Of a stretch of DNA of 64,000 nucleotides, positions 26,282-35,209 are shown in pieces (positions within the stretch are counted from its first letter, which is position 1; each line of letters begins with the position of its first letter). The translations under genes were made by a program, and so were the position numbers. The stretch comes from DATMER01 sp963741305. Its GTDB lineage: Bacteria; Acidobacteriota; Thermoanaerobaculia; Multivoradales; UBA5704. The notes beneath the pieces are model-generated. The model did no database searches. It worked only from the letters and a program-made list of their open reading frames with translations, and was not told the origin of the DNA. Location of the stretch: positions 3,472,001 to 3,536,000 of the forward strand of contig CAVUHL010000003.1 of NCBI GenBank assembly GCA_963741305.1, written 5' to 3'.

Positions 26282-29200
26282 ATGCAGAAGCTTGCCGATA
26301 TCTGTATCCGCCGGCCGGTCTTCGCGGCCATGATCATCATGGCCCTGGTCGTCGTAGGCGCCGCGAGCTATGGCCAGCTGGGCGTGGACCGCTTCCCATC
26401 GGTGGACCTCCCCACCGTCTCGGTGCGCACGGCCCTGCCCGGCGCCTCCACCGAGGAGGTCGAGACCGAGGTCTCGCAGCGCATCGAGGAGGCGGTCAAC
26501 ACGGTCGAGGGGATTCAGGAGCTGCGCTCGGTCTCCTCGGCCGGCAGCTCGTTCGTGATCGTCACCTTCGGCCTGGACCGCGACATCGACACGGCTGCGC
26601 AGGACATCCGCGACCGCGTCTCCTCGGTCGCGCGCCAGCTCCCGGACGATGCGCTGCCGCCGGTGATCGCCAAGTTCAACAACGACACCGCGGCGGTTTT
26701 GACCGTGGCGCTGTCGGGCAACCGCTCGCTCAAGGAGCTCACCGAAGTCGCGGACAAGGTCGTCAAGGTCCAGCTCGAGCGCTCGGCCGGCGTGGGCGAG
26801 GTCCAGATCCAGGGTGGCCTGGAGCGCGCCATCAACGTCTGGGTGGACCCCGAGCGCTTGGCGGCGTACCAGATCCCGATCACCGACGTGCGCGACGCCC
26901 TGGTGCGCCAGAACACGGACGTACCGGGCGGCAACGTCACCGGAACGTCGCGCGAGATGACCCTGCGCACCATGGGCAAGCTGACCGAGGCGCGCGACTT
27001 CGACGAGCTGGTCGTGAAGACCGTCAATGCCCAGCCGGTGCGCATCCGCGACCTTGGCTACGCGGAGGACGGCACCAAGGAGCAGCGCTCGGTGGCGCGC
27101 CTGAACGGCGTGCCCACGGTGACCCTGGAGGTCCGGCGGCAGTCGGGCGCCAACACGGTCGAGGTCATCGAAGGGGTGAAGCAGGCGATGGAGCGGGTGC
27201 AGTCGCAGATCCCGGCCGACCTCGAGATGCAGGTCATCCGCGACCAGTCGCGCTACATCTACGCCGCACTCCACGAGATCAACCTCCACCTGATCCTGGG
27301 CAGCATCCTGGCCTCGCTGGTGGTGTTCGCCTTCATGCGGAGCTGGCGTTCGACAGTGATCGCCGCGATCGCCATCCCGACCTCCGTGGTCGCGACGTTC
27401 GGCATGATGAAGGCCCTCGACTTCACCCTGAACAGCGTCACCATGCTCGCCCTGGTGCTCATGGTCGGCGTGGTCATCGACGATGCCATCGTGGTGCTGG
27501 AAAACATCTTCCGCTGGGTCGAGGAGAAGAAGATGCCGCCTTTCGAGGCGGCGAAGCGGGCCACGGCGGAGATCGCCCTGCCCGTGCTCGCCACCACGCT
27601 GTCGCTGGTGGTGATCTTCGTCCCGGTCTCCTTCATGTCGAGCATCTCGGGACGCTTCCTGTTCCAGTTCGGCCTCACCGCTGCCGCCGCGGTGCTGGTC
27701 TCGCTGCTCGTTTCCTTCACCCTGACGCCGATGATGAGCGCCCGGCTGCTGAAGGCCGAGGACGCGGCAGGGCATGGTGGGCATGCAGGCGAGGCTAAAT
27801 CCCGTGCCGGCTTCTATGGCCGCGTGGACCGCCTCTACGAGCGGATGCTGCGGCTGACGCTCCGCCACCGGAAGCTGACCGCGGCGTTCTGCGTGCTCGT
27901 GATGCTGTCCTCCATCCCCCTCTCGAAGCTGGTCAAGGTGGAGTACATCCCCAGCGACGTGGACGAGTCCGAGTTCGAGATCAACGTCAACGCACCCGAG
28001 GGGACGAACCTGGCCGCGATGGATGACGCCATGCGCGCGATCGAGGGCGAGCTGAAACAGATGCCCGCGATCCGCACGGTACTCGCCAACGCGGGCGGCG
28101 GCTTCCTCGGCGGCGTCAACCAGGGGAACGTGTACGTCCGCATCGCGCCGCACGAAGAGCGCAAGCTCTCGGTCTCCCGCTTCCTGGGCGCGCTGGTGAG
28201 GCTCGATCCCGGCTCCGCGTTCGAGGGCAACTACAGCCAGCGGGACGTGATGACCGAGGTGCGCGCGCGCCTGAAAAAGTTCAAAGACCTGCGCTGCGCC
28301 GTGCGCAACACCCAGGCCTTCAACATCGGCGGCGGCAACAACGACATCGACTTCTCCCTGCGCGGACCCGACCTGATGGCGCTGTCCGCCTACGCCAACG
28401 AGCTGAAAGCGAGGTCGGAGAAGCTCGGGGGCATCATCGACCAGGACATCACCCTCAAGCTCGACAAGCCCGAGCTGCGGGTCGATATCGACCGCGCCCG
28501 CGCTGCTGACCTGGGGGTCCAGATGTCGGACGTGGCGAACGCGCTGCGGCTGATGGTCGGAGGCGACCAGGAGGTCTCCCGCTTCCACGATCCGCAGGTC
28601 AACGACGACTACGACGTCCAGCTCCGGCTGACCCAGGGGACTCGCAACGACCCGGAGGCGATCACCCGCCTCTACGTACCCAGCTCGACAGGCCGTCTCA
28701 TCCGGCTGGACAGCCTGGTGACAGTCAAGGAGGCCACGACCTCGTCGCGCGTGGACCGGCTGGACCGTCAGCGGCAGGTGAGCCTCCGCGCCGGTGTCGC
28801 GCCCGGCTACGCGTTGTCCGACCGGCTGGACGCACTCTACAAGGCTGTTGACGAGATGAACCTGCCGCCCGCCTACACGACGGCGATCGGAGGCCGCGGC
28901 CGGGAGCTGGCGCGGACGCGCACCGAGTTCATCTGGGCGCTGCTCCTGTCCGTCATCTTCATGTACATGATCCTGGCGTCGCAGTTCGAGAGCCTGGTTC
29001 ATCCGCTGACGATCCTTCTCTCGCTGCCGCTCTCAGTGCCCTTCGCCCTCTTGTCGCTATGGGGCACGGGCAATACGGTGAACCTCTACTCGGCCCTGGG
29101 CATCCTGGTGCTGTTCGGGGTGGTGAAGAAGAACGCCATCCTGCAGATCGATCACATGAACAACCTGCGCGCCGCGGGCATGGACCGCATGGCCGCGATC

Positions 29201-29479
29201 ATCCAGGGCAACCGCGACCGTCTGCGTCCGATCCTGATGACCACGCTGGCCCTGGTAGCCGGCATGCTCCCCCTCGCCCTGGGCACCGGCCCGGGAGCCG
29301 AGGAGCGCCGCGCAATCGCGGTCGTGGTCATCGGAGGGCAGACGCTCTCGCTGCTCCTGACCCTGCTCGCAACGCCGGTGTTCTACTCGATCTTCGACGA
29401 CCTGCCGGGGTTCTCGCGGGTGAAAGACCTGGTGAAGCGGCTGCGGCCGGAGCGCGAGGAGCTGCGGCCGGCGGCCTAG
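26282..29479 (+). CDS. RND efflux pump inner-membrane transporter (AcrB/HAE1 type)
   Basis: A 1065-residue transporter of normal length. It has the N-terminal helix (CIRRPVFAAMIIMALVVVGA), two periplasmic porter domains, and two sets of six helices. The proton-relay aspartates are in GVVIDDAIVVLEN. The repeated family motif is FPSVDLPTVSV followed by EEVETEVSQRIEEAVNTVEG. The C-terminal half begins around SLPLSVPFALLSLW and GVVKKNAILQIDHMN. A His/Gly-rich loop (about 497-502) is a minor peculiarity. It exports hydrophobic compounds using the proton gradient. AGAGGT precedes the ATG. Confidence 0.96.
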   Translation: MQKLADICIRRPVFAAMIIMALVVVGAASYGQLGVDRFPSVDLPTVSVRTALPGASTEEVETEVSQRIEEAVNTVEGIQELRSVSSAGSSFVIVTFGLDRDIDTAAQDIRDRVSSVARQLPDDALPPVIAKFNNDTAAVLTVALSGNRSLKELTEVADKVVKVQLERSAGVGEVQIQGGLERAINVWVDPERLAAYQIPITDVRDALVRQNTDVPGGNVTGTSREMTLRTMGKLTEARDFDELVVKTVNAQPVRIRDLGYAEDGTKEQRSVARLNGVPTVTLEVRRQSGANTVEVIEGVKQAMERVQSQIPADLEMQVIRDQSRYIYAALHEINLHLILGSILASLVVFAFMRSWRSTVIAAIAIPTSVVATFGMMKALDFTLNSVTMLALVLMVGVVIDDAIVVLENIFRWVEEKKMPPFEAAKRATAEIALPVLATTLSLVVIFVPVSFMSSISGRFLFQFGLTAAAAVLVSLLVSFTLTPMMSARLLKAEDAAGHGGHAGEAKSRAGFYGRVDRLYERMLRLTLRHRKLTAAFCVLVMLSSIPLSKLVKVEYIPSDVDESEFEINVNAPEGTNLAAMDDAMRAIEGELKQMPAIRTVLANAGGGFLGGVNQGNVYVRIAPHEERKLSVSRFLGALVRLDPGSAFEGNYSQRDVMTEVRARLKKFKDLRCAVRNTQAFNIGGGNNDIDFSLRGPDLMALSAYANELKARSEKLGGIIDQDITLKLDKPELRVDIDRARAADLGVQMSDVANALRLMVGGDQEVSRFHDPQVNDDYDVQLRLTQGTRNDPEAITRLYVPSSTGRLIRLDSLVTVKEATTSSRVDRLDRQRQVSLRAGVAPGYALSDRLDALYKAVDEMNLPPAYTTAIGGRGRELARTRTEFIWALLLSVIFMYMILASQFESLVHPLTILLSLPLSVPFALLSLWGTGNTVNLYSALGILVLFGVVKKNAILQIDHMNNLRAAGMDRMAAIIQGNRDRLRPILMTTLALVAGMLPLALGTGPGAEERRAIAVVVIGGQTLSLLLTLLATPVFYSIFDDLPGFSRVKDLVKRLRPEREELRPAA

Positions 29480-30261
29480 TCCAGCAGCTCCCGCTGGTAC
29501 AGCACGCCCAGGGCGAACAGCCCGTAGGCAAGGAGATAGGTGGCGTCCACGAGGTCGACCAGGTCGGCGCGGTCGAGCTGGGAGAAGTAGGCGAAGAGGG
29601 TGTCCGCGGCGCAGAGGAAGACGAAGCCCGCGAGGAGCGTGGCCCAGACCTTCCAGACCGCGCCTCCCCGGAACCGCAGGCTGATGCGGATCAGCAGCAC
29701 GGCCGGGACGAGGAGCAGGAAGTCCAGGATCGGGTAGAGCAGGTTGAGCAGCGTCTCCAACGGCTCTCCCGGTTCCCTCACCAGCGGCATCAGGATCGGG
29801 TAGCCGATGGCGACGCAGACCACAGTGACCGCAGCCGCCAGCCAGACCCGCTCCGATACCGGACCGATCGGGAACCCGCTTGCCGAGTAGGCCCGCAGGA
29901 ACATCGCCAGGGCCGCGATGAGCAACGGATAGGACACCACGAAGAAGACGTCCGCCAGCGAGGGGAAGGGCGCCTCGATCTTCTGGACGAACTGGTAGAA
30001 CACGAAGCACGCCTGCCCCAGGAACAGGGCGATCAGCCCGGCGGAGAGCAGCTGCCAAGCGGTCCGCGATGGCGTCCCCGGCTCGAACTTCCCCACCACC
30101 CGGGTCGACATCATGGCCGCTACCAGCAGGTAGAGGAACTTTCCGAGGGTCCCGATCTCCAGGACGGCCTGGGGAGGGAAGGCCTTGCCTCCCACGAGCA
30201 GCACTGCCGCGAGAGCCACCAGGAGCACGGTCAGGGCCGGACCGAGCCAATGCGATCTCAT
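29476..30261 (-). CDS. Seven- to eight-helix membrane protein of unknown function
   Basis: A 261-residue integral membrane protein with about eight hydrophobic segments, e.g. ALTVLLVALAAVLLVGG, LLSAGLIALFLGQACFVFYQ and FLLLVPAVLLIRISL. It resembles the membrane sensor half of 7TM-type signal proteins but has no output domain. ATG 30261 shares its A with the TGA of the preceding small gene (TGATG), so the two are coupled; an in-frame TTG at 30264 is less likely. Its end overlaps the RND gene's stop region convergently. Confidence 0.75.
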   Translation of the reverse strand: MRSHWLGPALTVLLVALAAVLLVGGKAFPPQAVLEIGTLGKFLYLLVAAMMSTRVVGKFEPGTPSRTAWQLLSAGLIALFLGQACFVFYQFVQKIEAPFPSLADVFFVVSYPLLIAALAMFLRAYSASGFPIGPVSERVWLAAAVTVVCVAIGYPILMPLVREPGEPLETLLNLLYPILDFLLLVPAVLLIRISLRFRGGAVWKVWATLLAGFVFLCAADTLFAYFSQLDRADLVDLVDATYLLAYGLFALGVLYQRELLD

Positions 30262-30548
30262 CAACGGGCCTCCCCCAGAGATTCGATGGCTCTCCGCATC
30301 GCCTCCACCACGGTCGCGGCCTTGTCCTTGCCCAGGAAAATGATCAGCGCCAGCCCCAGCTTTTCGAGCAGCGCCTCGATCTGCTGCCCGTCCACGACCG
30401 GGGCGCGAATGCCGAGGTCGTTGCAGTGGGCAGCCGCGGACGTCCGCGCCATCAGCTTGCCTATATATGGCTCGAGCACACGCGAGATCGTCTCCAGCAC
30501 CTCGCTGGTGTTTTTGCGCAGAGTCGCCGCGATGGGGAGTCCAGGCAT
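30261..30548 (-). CDS. Small hypothetical protein coupled to a membrane protein
   Basis: A 95-residue soluble, helical protein with GQQIEALLEKLGLALIIFLG and AATVVEAMRRAIESLGEA. It has no motif that can be named. It starts at ATG 30548, and its stop overlaps the start of the 8-helix membrane protein. The tight coupling suggests joint function, perhaps as a cytoplasmic partner of that sensor-like protein. Family unrecognised. Confidence 0.55.
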   Translation of the reverse strand: MPGLPIAATLRKNTSEVLETISRVLEPYIGKLMARTSAAAHCNDLGIRAPVVDGQQIEALLEKLGLALIIFLGKDKAATVVEAMRRAIESLGEAR

Positions 30549-30610
30549 CCCAGTTTCACCAAGAGCTAAGTCGGAAGACGGGAAGATTCTAGCACGGGCC
30601 AGAACGGCCG

Positions 30611-30904
30611 CTAGCGGCGGGCGAGCATCTCTTCCACGCGGTGCTCGGGCTTCTTCAGCACCGCCCGTAGGACCGTCAGCATGCCAGACGGAGCCTGGAC
30701 CTCGGCGCGGAGGCCGCGGTCAAAGCGGTCCAGCGACAGGTCATAGGCTTCCATGGAAGGCTTTTCGCGGTTGAGGGTGCGCAGGGTGGCCGCGCAGGTG
30801 GCGCAGCCCTTCAGGAGGTGGAGCGCGATGGTCCGCCCCTCTTCACGGGTGGCGGCCCCGGCGGCGAAACGCTCCAGGCTGTCACTGGAGATGGCATGTT
30901 CCAC
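30611..30904 (-). CDS. Small HxxxC-xx-C zinc-finger-like protein
   Basis: A 97-residue protein with a ZAS-like HLLKGCATCAATLRTL (His-x3-Cys-x2-Cys) near residue 30, then helices with YDLSLDRFDRGLRAE. Its layout parallels the 87-residue product of 24575-24838. The start is GTG with GGAGG upstream. No membrane helix is present, so it is not a standard anti-sigma factor. It lies just beyond the lipid cluster. Role unknown. Confidence 0.65.
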   Translation of the reverse strand: MEHAISSDSLERFAAGAATREEGRTIALHLLKGCATCAATLRTLNREKPSMEAYDLSLDRFDRGLRAEVQAPSGMLTVLRAVLKKPEHRVEEMLARR

Positions 30905-30959
30905 GGTGAGACCCTCCCTCTACCTAAGAGGTGATGGGAGGGTCGAAAGTATTTCACCT

Positions 30960-31967
30960 TCAATTCACACAAGAGTATCCGTAAGCGGAACAACAGCCCG
31001 TTCCCGTGCACGTACCCGTGATCATGTTCTTCTGGATCACCCCCGTGTTGTTCTTGGACCGGAAGTGCCCCACCCCATCCGAATCGCCGCCGCCGGTGTT
31101 GTAGATCGTCCAGTCCGCGAAGTCGTAGTCGTACTGGGCCGCAGTCGAGCCCAACCCGACATTGAGCTGCGCCTTGACGTTGGTATAGGCGTCGAACTTC
31201 GCGGTGTCCCCGCAGCCGGCGTAGTAGGAGGCCGTCGAGCAGGCGATCTGGTCGTTGTACCCGGCCCGGATGCTGTAGAACTGGGTCGTCTTGCCCGAGG
31301 GCTTGTCGCGGTAGCCGCCGTCCCCCATCTTCGGGTTGTAGGCCGGGTAGGTGTTGGGGTAGAAGCCGAAGATGTTCGAGTCGAAGACGTTCTGGCTGCC
31401 GCAGGTCGGCGCCATGGGGTTCGCGTAGCCCATCCACCAGCAGGAAGAGAGCCCCCGCAGCGCTCCGGAGATGGAGATGTACTTCCGCACGCTCCCCCAC
31501 AGGCTGCCGTAGTCCACTCCGTGGACCGCCACCGTCGATCCCATCGAGTGAGCGATCACGTCCACCTGGCTCTTGCCCGTGTAGGTCTTCACGTCCTGGA
31601 TGAAGTCGCGGATCATCGCGGCCTTCGTGGGCTTGTGGTAGTTGCCCGCCGGAGCGCCCCGTTCGGCCGACGAGAGCCAGGTGAGGCCGAACAGCTCGCA
31701 GTCGTTGTAGCCCGCGGCCTTGAACGTGTCATAGACCGAGGCCACGCCGGTGGACGCCGGGTAGTCCCAGTTCTTCGCCTCGTCGCCATTGCCGTGAAAG
31801 AACACGATCGGCGTCTTCACGGCGGTGCAGCTCCCGCCGCCGAAGCCGCCGTAGGAGCCATTCCGGGGGTTGAAGCCGCCTGCGAATTGAAAGGCGTCGC
31901 CGGTGTAGGTCAGCGCCGAGACGGGGCCGGCGAGCAAAAGACACGAGAGGAGCCATCCGTTCTTCAT
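30960..31967 (-). CDS. Secreted lipase (alpha/beta-hydrolase, AHSMG type)
   Basis: A 335-residue protein with a signal peptide (MKNGWLLSCLLLAGPVSA). The oxyanion motif is IVFFHGNGDEAKNW. The nucleophile elbow is VIAHSMGSTVA, with Ala in place of the first Gly as in Bacillus LipA-type lipases. It carries a Gly-rich N-terminal stretch and a Cys-rich C-terminus (GTCTGTGCCSAYGYSC), probably disulphide-bonded. A likely His is in GVGHFRSKN. ATG 31967 overlaps the KAS III stop as ATGA. It is the last gene of the seven-gene lipid cluster, so it may release the acyl substrate used by the other enzymes. Confidence 0.85.
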   Translation of the reverse strand: MKNGWLLSCLLLAGPVSALTYTGDAFQFAGGFNPRNGSYGGFGGGSCTAVKTPIVFFHGNGDEAKNWDYPASTGVASVYDTFKAAGYNDCELFGLTWLSSAERGAPAGNYHKPTKAAMIRDFIQDVKTYTGKSQVDVIAHSMGSTVAVHGVDYGSLWGSVRKYISISGALRGLSSCWWMGYANPMAPTCGSQNVFDSNIFGFYPNTYPAYNPKMGDGGYRDKPSGKTTQFYSIRAGYNDQIACSTASYYAGCGDTAKFDAYTNVKAQLNVGLGSTAAQYDYDFADWTIYNTGGGDSDGVGHFRSKNNTGVIQKNMITGTCTGTGCCSAYGYSCVN

Positions 31968-32959
31968 TCCTTCTCCTTCATGCGGAATGCGACGCCGGCT
32001 TGGTTGTAGCCCACGCCGGAGCCGATCAGGACGACGAGGTCGCCTGGTTTGATCTTCCCCTTCTCGCGCGCGTCGTGAAGCGCCATGGGCACACAGGCCG
32101 AGCCGGTGTAGCCCCACTCCTCCATGATCGTGTGCGTGCGCTCCATGGGGAGCCCGAGGTCCGCCATGACCAGCTCGATCGACGGCTTGCGCACCTGGGT
32201 GAAGATCAGGAAGTCGATGTCCTCCAGCCCGAATCCTCCCTCTTTGGCGAGGCGGCGCACCAGGCGCGGCCAGCCTTCGTGGTTGATCTCGGGGGGATAG
32301 CGCTGGACAAGCTTGACGGTCGTCCGGCCCGCCACGACCGACTCCACGGTCGCCGGCTCCGCCGTGCCGCCCGAATAGATTCCCCAATAGCCCGCGTAGG
32401 TGCCGTCCGCTTGAAACGCGGCGTTCACGAAGCCCGGCTCGGAGGAGGGCTCCAGCACGGCCGCGCCCGCTCCGTCGCCATAGAAGAAGACGGTGGGGTC
32501 GTCCGGCGCGGCCAGCCGGTGCATGAGGTAGACGCCGACGACCAGAACGGTTTTGAGGGACGGGTTCGCGGCGATCAGGCCGGCGGCGCTGGCAAAGCCG
32601 GTGGGGAACGAGGCGCAGGCGCAGCCTACGTCGAAGGTGCCGGCATTCTTCGCTCCGAGCTTGCCCTGGAGCACGACCGAGGTGGCCGGGGTCAGGTAGT
32701 CGGGCGAGTCGGTTCCCAGGATGATCAAATCCACGTCCTCGGGGCGCCGGCCGGCATTTTCCAAAGCCTGCTGTGCGGCGCGCAGGGCCAGGTCGGAGGT
32801 GGCCCAGTCGTCAGGCGCCCACCAGCGGCGGCGGATGCCGGTCGAGGCTTCCATCTTGCCCACGAAGTCTCCGGGGAAACGCTCGCGCAGGAGATCGTTC
32901 GAGATCTCACGCTCGGGGAGGTATAGGCCGGTGGAGACAAGGGACGCGTATCTAGGCAT
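31964..32959 (-). CDS. KAS III-like 3-oxoacyl-ACP synthase/acyltransferase lacking the usual His and Asn
   Basis: A 331-residue thiolase-fold protein. The nucleophile Cys lies in DVGCACASFPTG (about 111). Where FabH has PHQAN and YGNTS, this protein has FTQVR and WGYTG, so the catalytic His and Asn are Thr and Tyr. Decarboxylating Claisen chemistry is therefore unlikely in its standard form; acyl transfer or another condensation is possible. ATG 32959 overlaps the hydrolase stop (ATGCCTAG), and the end overlaps the lipase start. Flanked by SDR, AMP-ligase and hydrolase genes, it resembles the enzyme set of olefin or beta-lactone clusters but is not a canonical OleA. Confidence 0.85.
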   Translation of the reverse strand: MPRYASLVSTGLYLPEREISNDLLRERFPGDFVGKMEASTGIRRRWWAPDDWATSDLALRAAQQALENAGRRPEDVDLIILGTDSPDYLTPATSVVLQGKLGAKNAGTFDVGCACASFPTGFASAAGLIAANPSLKTVLVVGVYLMHRLAAPDDPTVFFYGDGAGAAVLEPSSEPGFVNAAFQADGTYAGYWGIYSGGTAEPATVESVVAGRTTVKLVQRYPPEINHEGWPRLVRRLAKEGGFGLEDIDFLIFTQVRKPSIELVMADLGLPMERTHTIMEEWGYTGSACVPMALHDAREKGKIKPGDLVVLIGSGVGYNQAGVAFRMKEKE

Positions 32960-33737
32960 TCGCAGCTCCGGAGAGGAATTCGAGGAGAAGGCGCGCTGTG
33001 ACATCAGGATTTTCGACGACCATCCCGTGCGGCGCGCCGGGCACGACCTCCAGACGGGCTCCGGGGATCGCTTCGGCCAGCGCCTGGGATTGCTCCGTCG
33101 GGAACATGAGGTCCCGCTCGCCGGCGACGATCAACGCGGGGCAGCGGATGTCTCCCAGGAGCGGGGTCAGGTCGACTCCCTCCACAGAGGCGAGGATTGC
33201 AGCCACGCCGCGGAACCAGACAATGGGCAGCGCCGCGACCCACCGGCGATGGAACTCCAGCGCCTTTGCCTGTTTCTCCAGGTACTCCGGGGTGTAGGTC
33301 TCCGGCAAGATGTACTCCAGGACCCGCCCGCCGTCGCCTCCGGCCGCCGCTTCCAGGGCGAGCTCTCTGCATTTGGCCGTCAATTCCCAGAACTCCGGCG
33401 TGATCCGGCCGGTCGCGGCAATCACGGTCAACGAGGCCGTGCGCTCGGGATGGAGGGCGGCAAAAAGCAGTCCCACCAGCCCGCCGTAGGATGTGCCTAC
33501 AATATGGACGCGCTCGATCTCGATACCATTCAGCAGCTCCACGAGGTCCCGGACGTGGGCTTCCAGGCTGGGCTCGGGATCTCCGGGTGACAGGAGCTGA
33601 CCACGGAAGTCACAGCGGACCACCTGGAAGCTCCGGCCCAGGCTGGCGGCGATCGGCTCCCAGGCGCCAATGGTCATCATGCCGCCGTTGAGCAGCAGCA
33701 CCGGCTCCCCGTCACCGTCGGTTCGATACGTCAGCAA
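32952..33737 (-). CDS. Alpha/beta-hydrolase
   Basis: A 261-residue cytoplasmic alpha/beta-hydrolase. The oxyanion region is LLLNGGMMTIGAW, the nucleophile elbow is VGTSYGGLVGL (Ser), the acid is in VAGERDLMFP, and the His is in GAPHGMVVENP. The family is that of 3-oxoadipate enol-lactonase/epoxide-hydrolase-like proteins. The Ser nucleophile separates it from OleB, which uses Asp. The start TTG 33737 is inside the last codons of the acyl-CoA ligase, with GGAGGAAGG in front. It is translationally coupled within the cluster and probably hydrolyses a lactone or ester intermediate. Confidence 0.85.
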   Translation of the reverse strand: MLTYRTDGDGEPVLLLNGGMMTIGAWEPIAASLGRSFQVVRCDFRGQLLSPGDPEPSLEAHVRDLVELLNGIEIERVHIVGTSYGGLVGLLFAALHPERTASLTVIAATGRITPEFWELTAKCRELALEAAAGGDGGRVLEYILPETYTPEYLEKQAKALEFHRRWVAALPIVWFRGVAAILASVEGVDLTPLLGDIRCPALIVAGERDLMFPTEQSQALAEAIPGARLEVVPGAPHGMVVENPDVTARLLLEFLSGAANA

Positions 33738-35209
33738 CCTTCCTCCAGATATCTCTGCCGGAGCTCGCCCTTGACCACCTTGCCATAGGCAGTGCGCGGC
33801 AGGCTCTCCACGAAGCGGAATTCGCGGGGGATCTTATACTTCGCCAGCCGGCCTCCCAGGAACTCGGCCAGGGCTTCCGCAGTCGGCGGATCCGAGCCAA
33901 GAACCACGAAGGCCACTCCCATCTCGCCCCAGGTGGGATGCGGAACCCCGACCACGGCGGCATTCCGCACTCCGGGGTGGAGGACCAGCTCCCCCTCGAT
34001 CTCCGCGGGATAGACGTTCACGCCGCCGCTGATGATCATGTCCTTCTTGCGGCCGGCGATCCAGTGAAAGTCTTGAGCATCGCGTCGCGCCAGATCGCCG
34101 GTGTGGAACCAGCCGTCGGAGTCCAGGGCCGCGGCGGTGGCCTCGGGATTGTTCCAATATCCCCGGCAGACGTGGGGTCCGCGGATCAGAAGCTCCCCCA
34201 CTTCCCCCTCCTCGTCCACGAGGCGGGTCTGGGTGAACATCAGGGGTTTGCCGATGGAGCCGGGATGGCGCACGGACTCCTCCACCGTCATCGAGAAGCA
34301 GTTCACGCCGACCTCGGTCATGCCGTAGCCCTGCTTGAAGACCACGCCGCGACGCTGATAGGTCTCGATGATCCAGGTGGGCAGCGGCGCGCCGCCGCTG
34401 ATGAGCCAGCGCACTCGGGAGAGATCGGCCGTCTCGAACTCGGGCGCCTCGGCCAGCATCTGCCAGATGGTCGGAACGCCGAGCACGACCGTGGCTCCCT
34501 CAGCTTCGATCGTGCGCCAGACCTCGGAAGCATCGAAGCCGCGATGGAGGATCACAGTCCCCCCGATAGTCACGATAGGCACCAGGAAAGCCCCGAGACC
34601 ACCCGCGTGATAGAGCGGCGTGAAGATCGAGCTGACGTCATCCTCCCGGAGCTGCCAGCCGAGCACGGTGTTGTAACCATTCCAGACGATCATCCGGTAC
34701 GGGAGCATCACCCCCTTGGGCTTGCCCGTGGTGCCGGAGGTGTAGAGCAGGCACCAGAGGTCTTCAGGATCTCCCAGCTCCGGCCGCCAATCAGAATCGG
34801 TCACTTTTAGAGGCTCTTCAAGAGAGATCCAATGGGGGATGTTTACAAGCTCCCGCAGCTCGCGGACCTTGTCCGCGTACTCCGCGCCATAAAAGAAAGC
34901 CGAGGGCGCCGCGTCGGCCAGGATGCCGGCCATCTCGCGGACGGTCAGCCGAGTTCCGAGCGGGACGAAGATCACTCCCGACTTGGGCGCGGCGAAGAAG
35001 GCGTCGAGGATCTCGGGCCGGTTGTCAGCGAGCAGCGCGACCCGGTCCCCCTTTCGAAGGCCAAGGGAATGCCAGGCCCCAGCCATGCGGACGGCGCGGG
35101 CATCCATCTCGGCGTAGGTGAAGCGCTCGCCCGTCGGGACGTAGACCAAGCCGGTCTTGTCCGGCGTCAGGCGGGCGCGCTCACCCAGGAGATCGCCGTG
35201 AGGAATCAA
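33731..35209 (-). CDS. AMP-dependent acyl-CoA synthetase/ligase
   Basis: A 492-residue ANL enzyme with the full motif series. LLYTSGTTGKPKGVM is the ATP loop, YGMTE is A5, GWFHTGD is A7, RKKDMIISGGVNVYPAEIE is A8, and the catalytic Lys is in YGKVVKGELR. It activates a fatty or aromatic acid to acyl-AMP and CoA thioester. TTG 35209 overlaps the SDR stop (TTGA) and is taken as start because the family begins directly after. It supplies acyl-CoA for the KAS III-like protein downstream in the same overlapping gene chain. Confidence 0.9.
   Translation of the reverse strand: MIPHGDLLGERARLTPDKTGLVYVPTGERFTYAEMDARAVRMAGAWHSLGLRKGDRVALLADNRPEILDAFFAAPKSGVIFVPLGTRLTVREMAGILADAAPSAFFYGAEYADKVRELRELVNIPHWISLEEPLKVTDSDWRPELGDPEDLWCLLYTSGTTGKPKGVMLPYRMIVWNGYNTVLGWQLREDDVSSIFTPLYHAGGLGAFLVPIVTIGGTVILHRGFDASEVWRTIEAEGATVVLGVPTIWQMLAEAPEFETADLSRVRWLISGGAPLPTWIIETYQRRGVVFKQGYGMTEVGVNCFSMTVEESVRHPGSIGKPLMFTQTRLVDEEGEVGELLIRGPHVCRGYWNNPEATAAALDSDGWFHTGDLARRDAQDFHWIAGRKKDMIISGGVNVYPAEIEGELVLHPGVRNAAVVGVPHPTWGEMGVAFVVLGSDPPTAEALAEFLGGRLAKYKIPREFRFVESLPRTAYGKVVKGELRQRYLEEGC

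Noticed and set aside
24992..29002. Very long antisense open frame opposite the RND operon
   Set aside because: A mirror of high-G+C coding sequence; the sense frames have full RND domain motifs, the antisense product is His/Asp/Arg-rich low-complexity.
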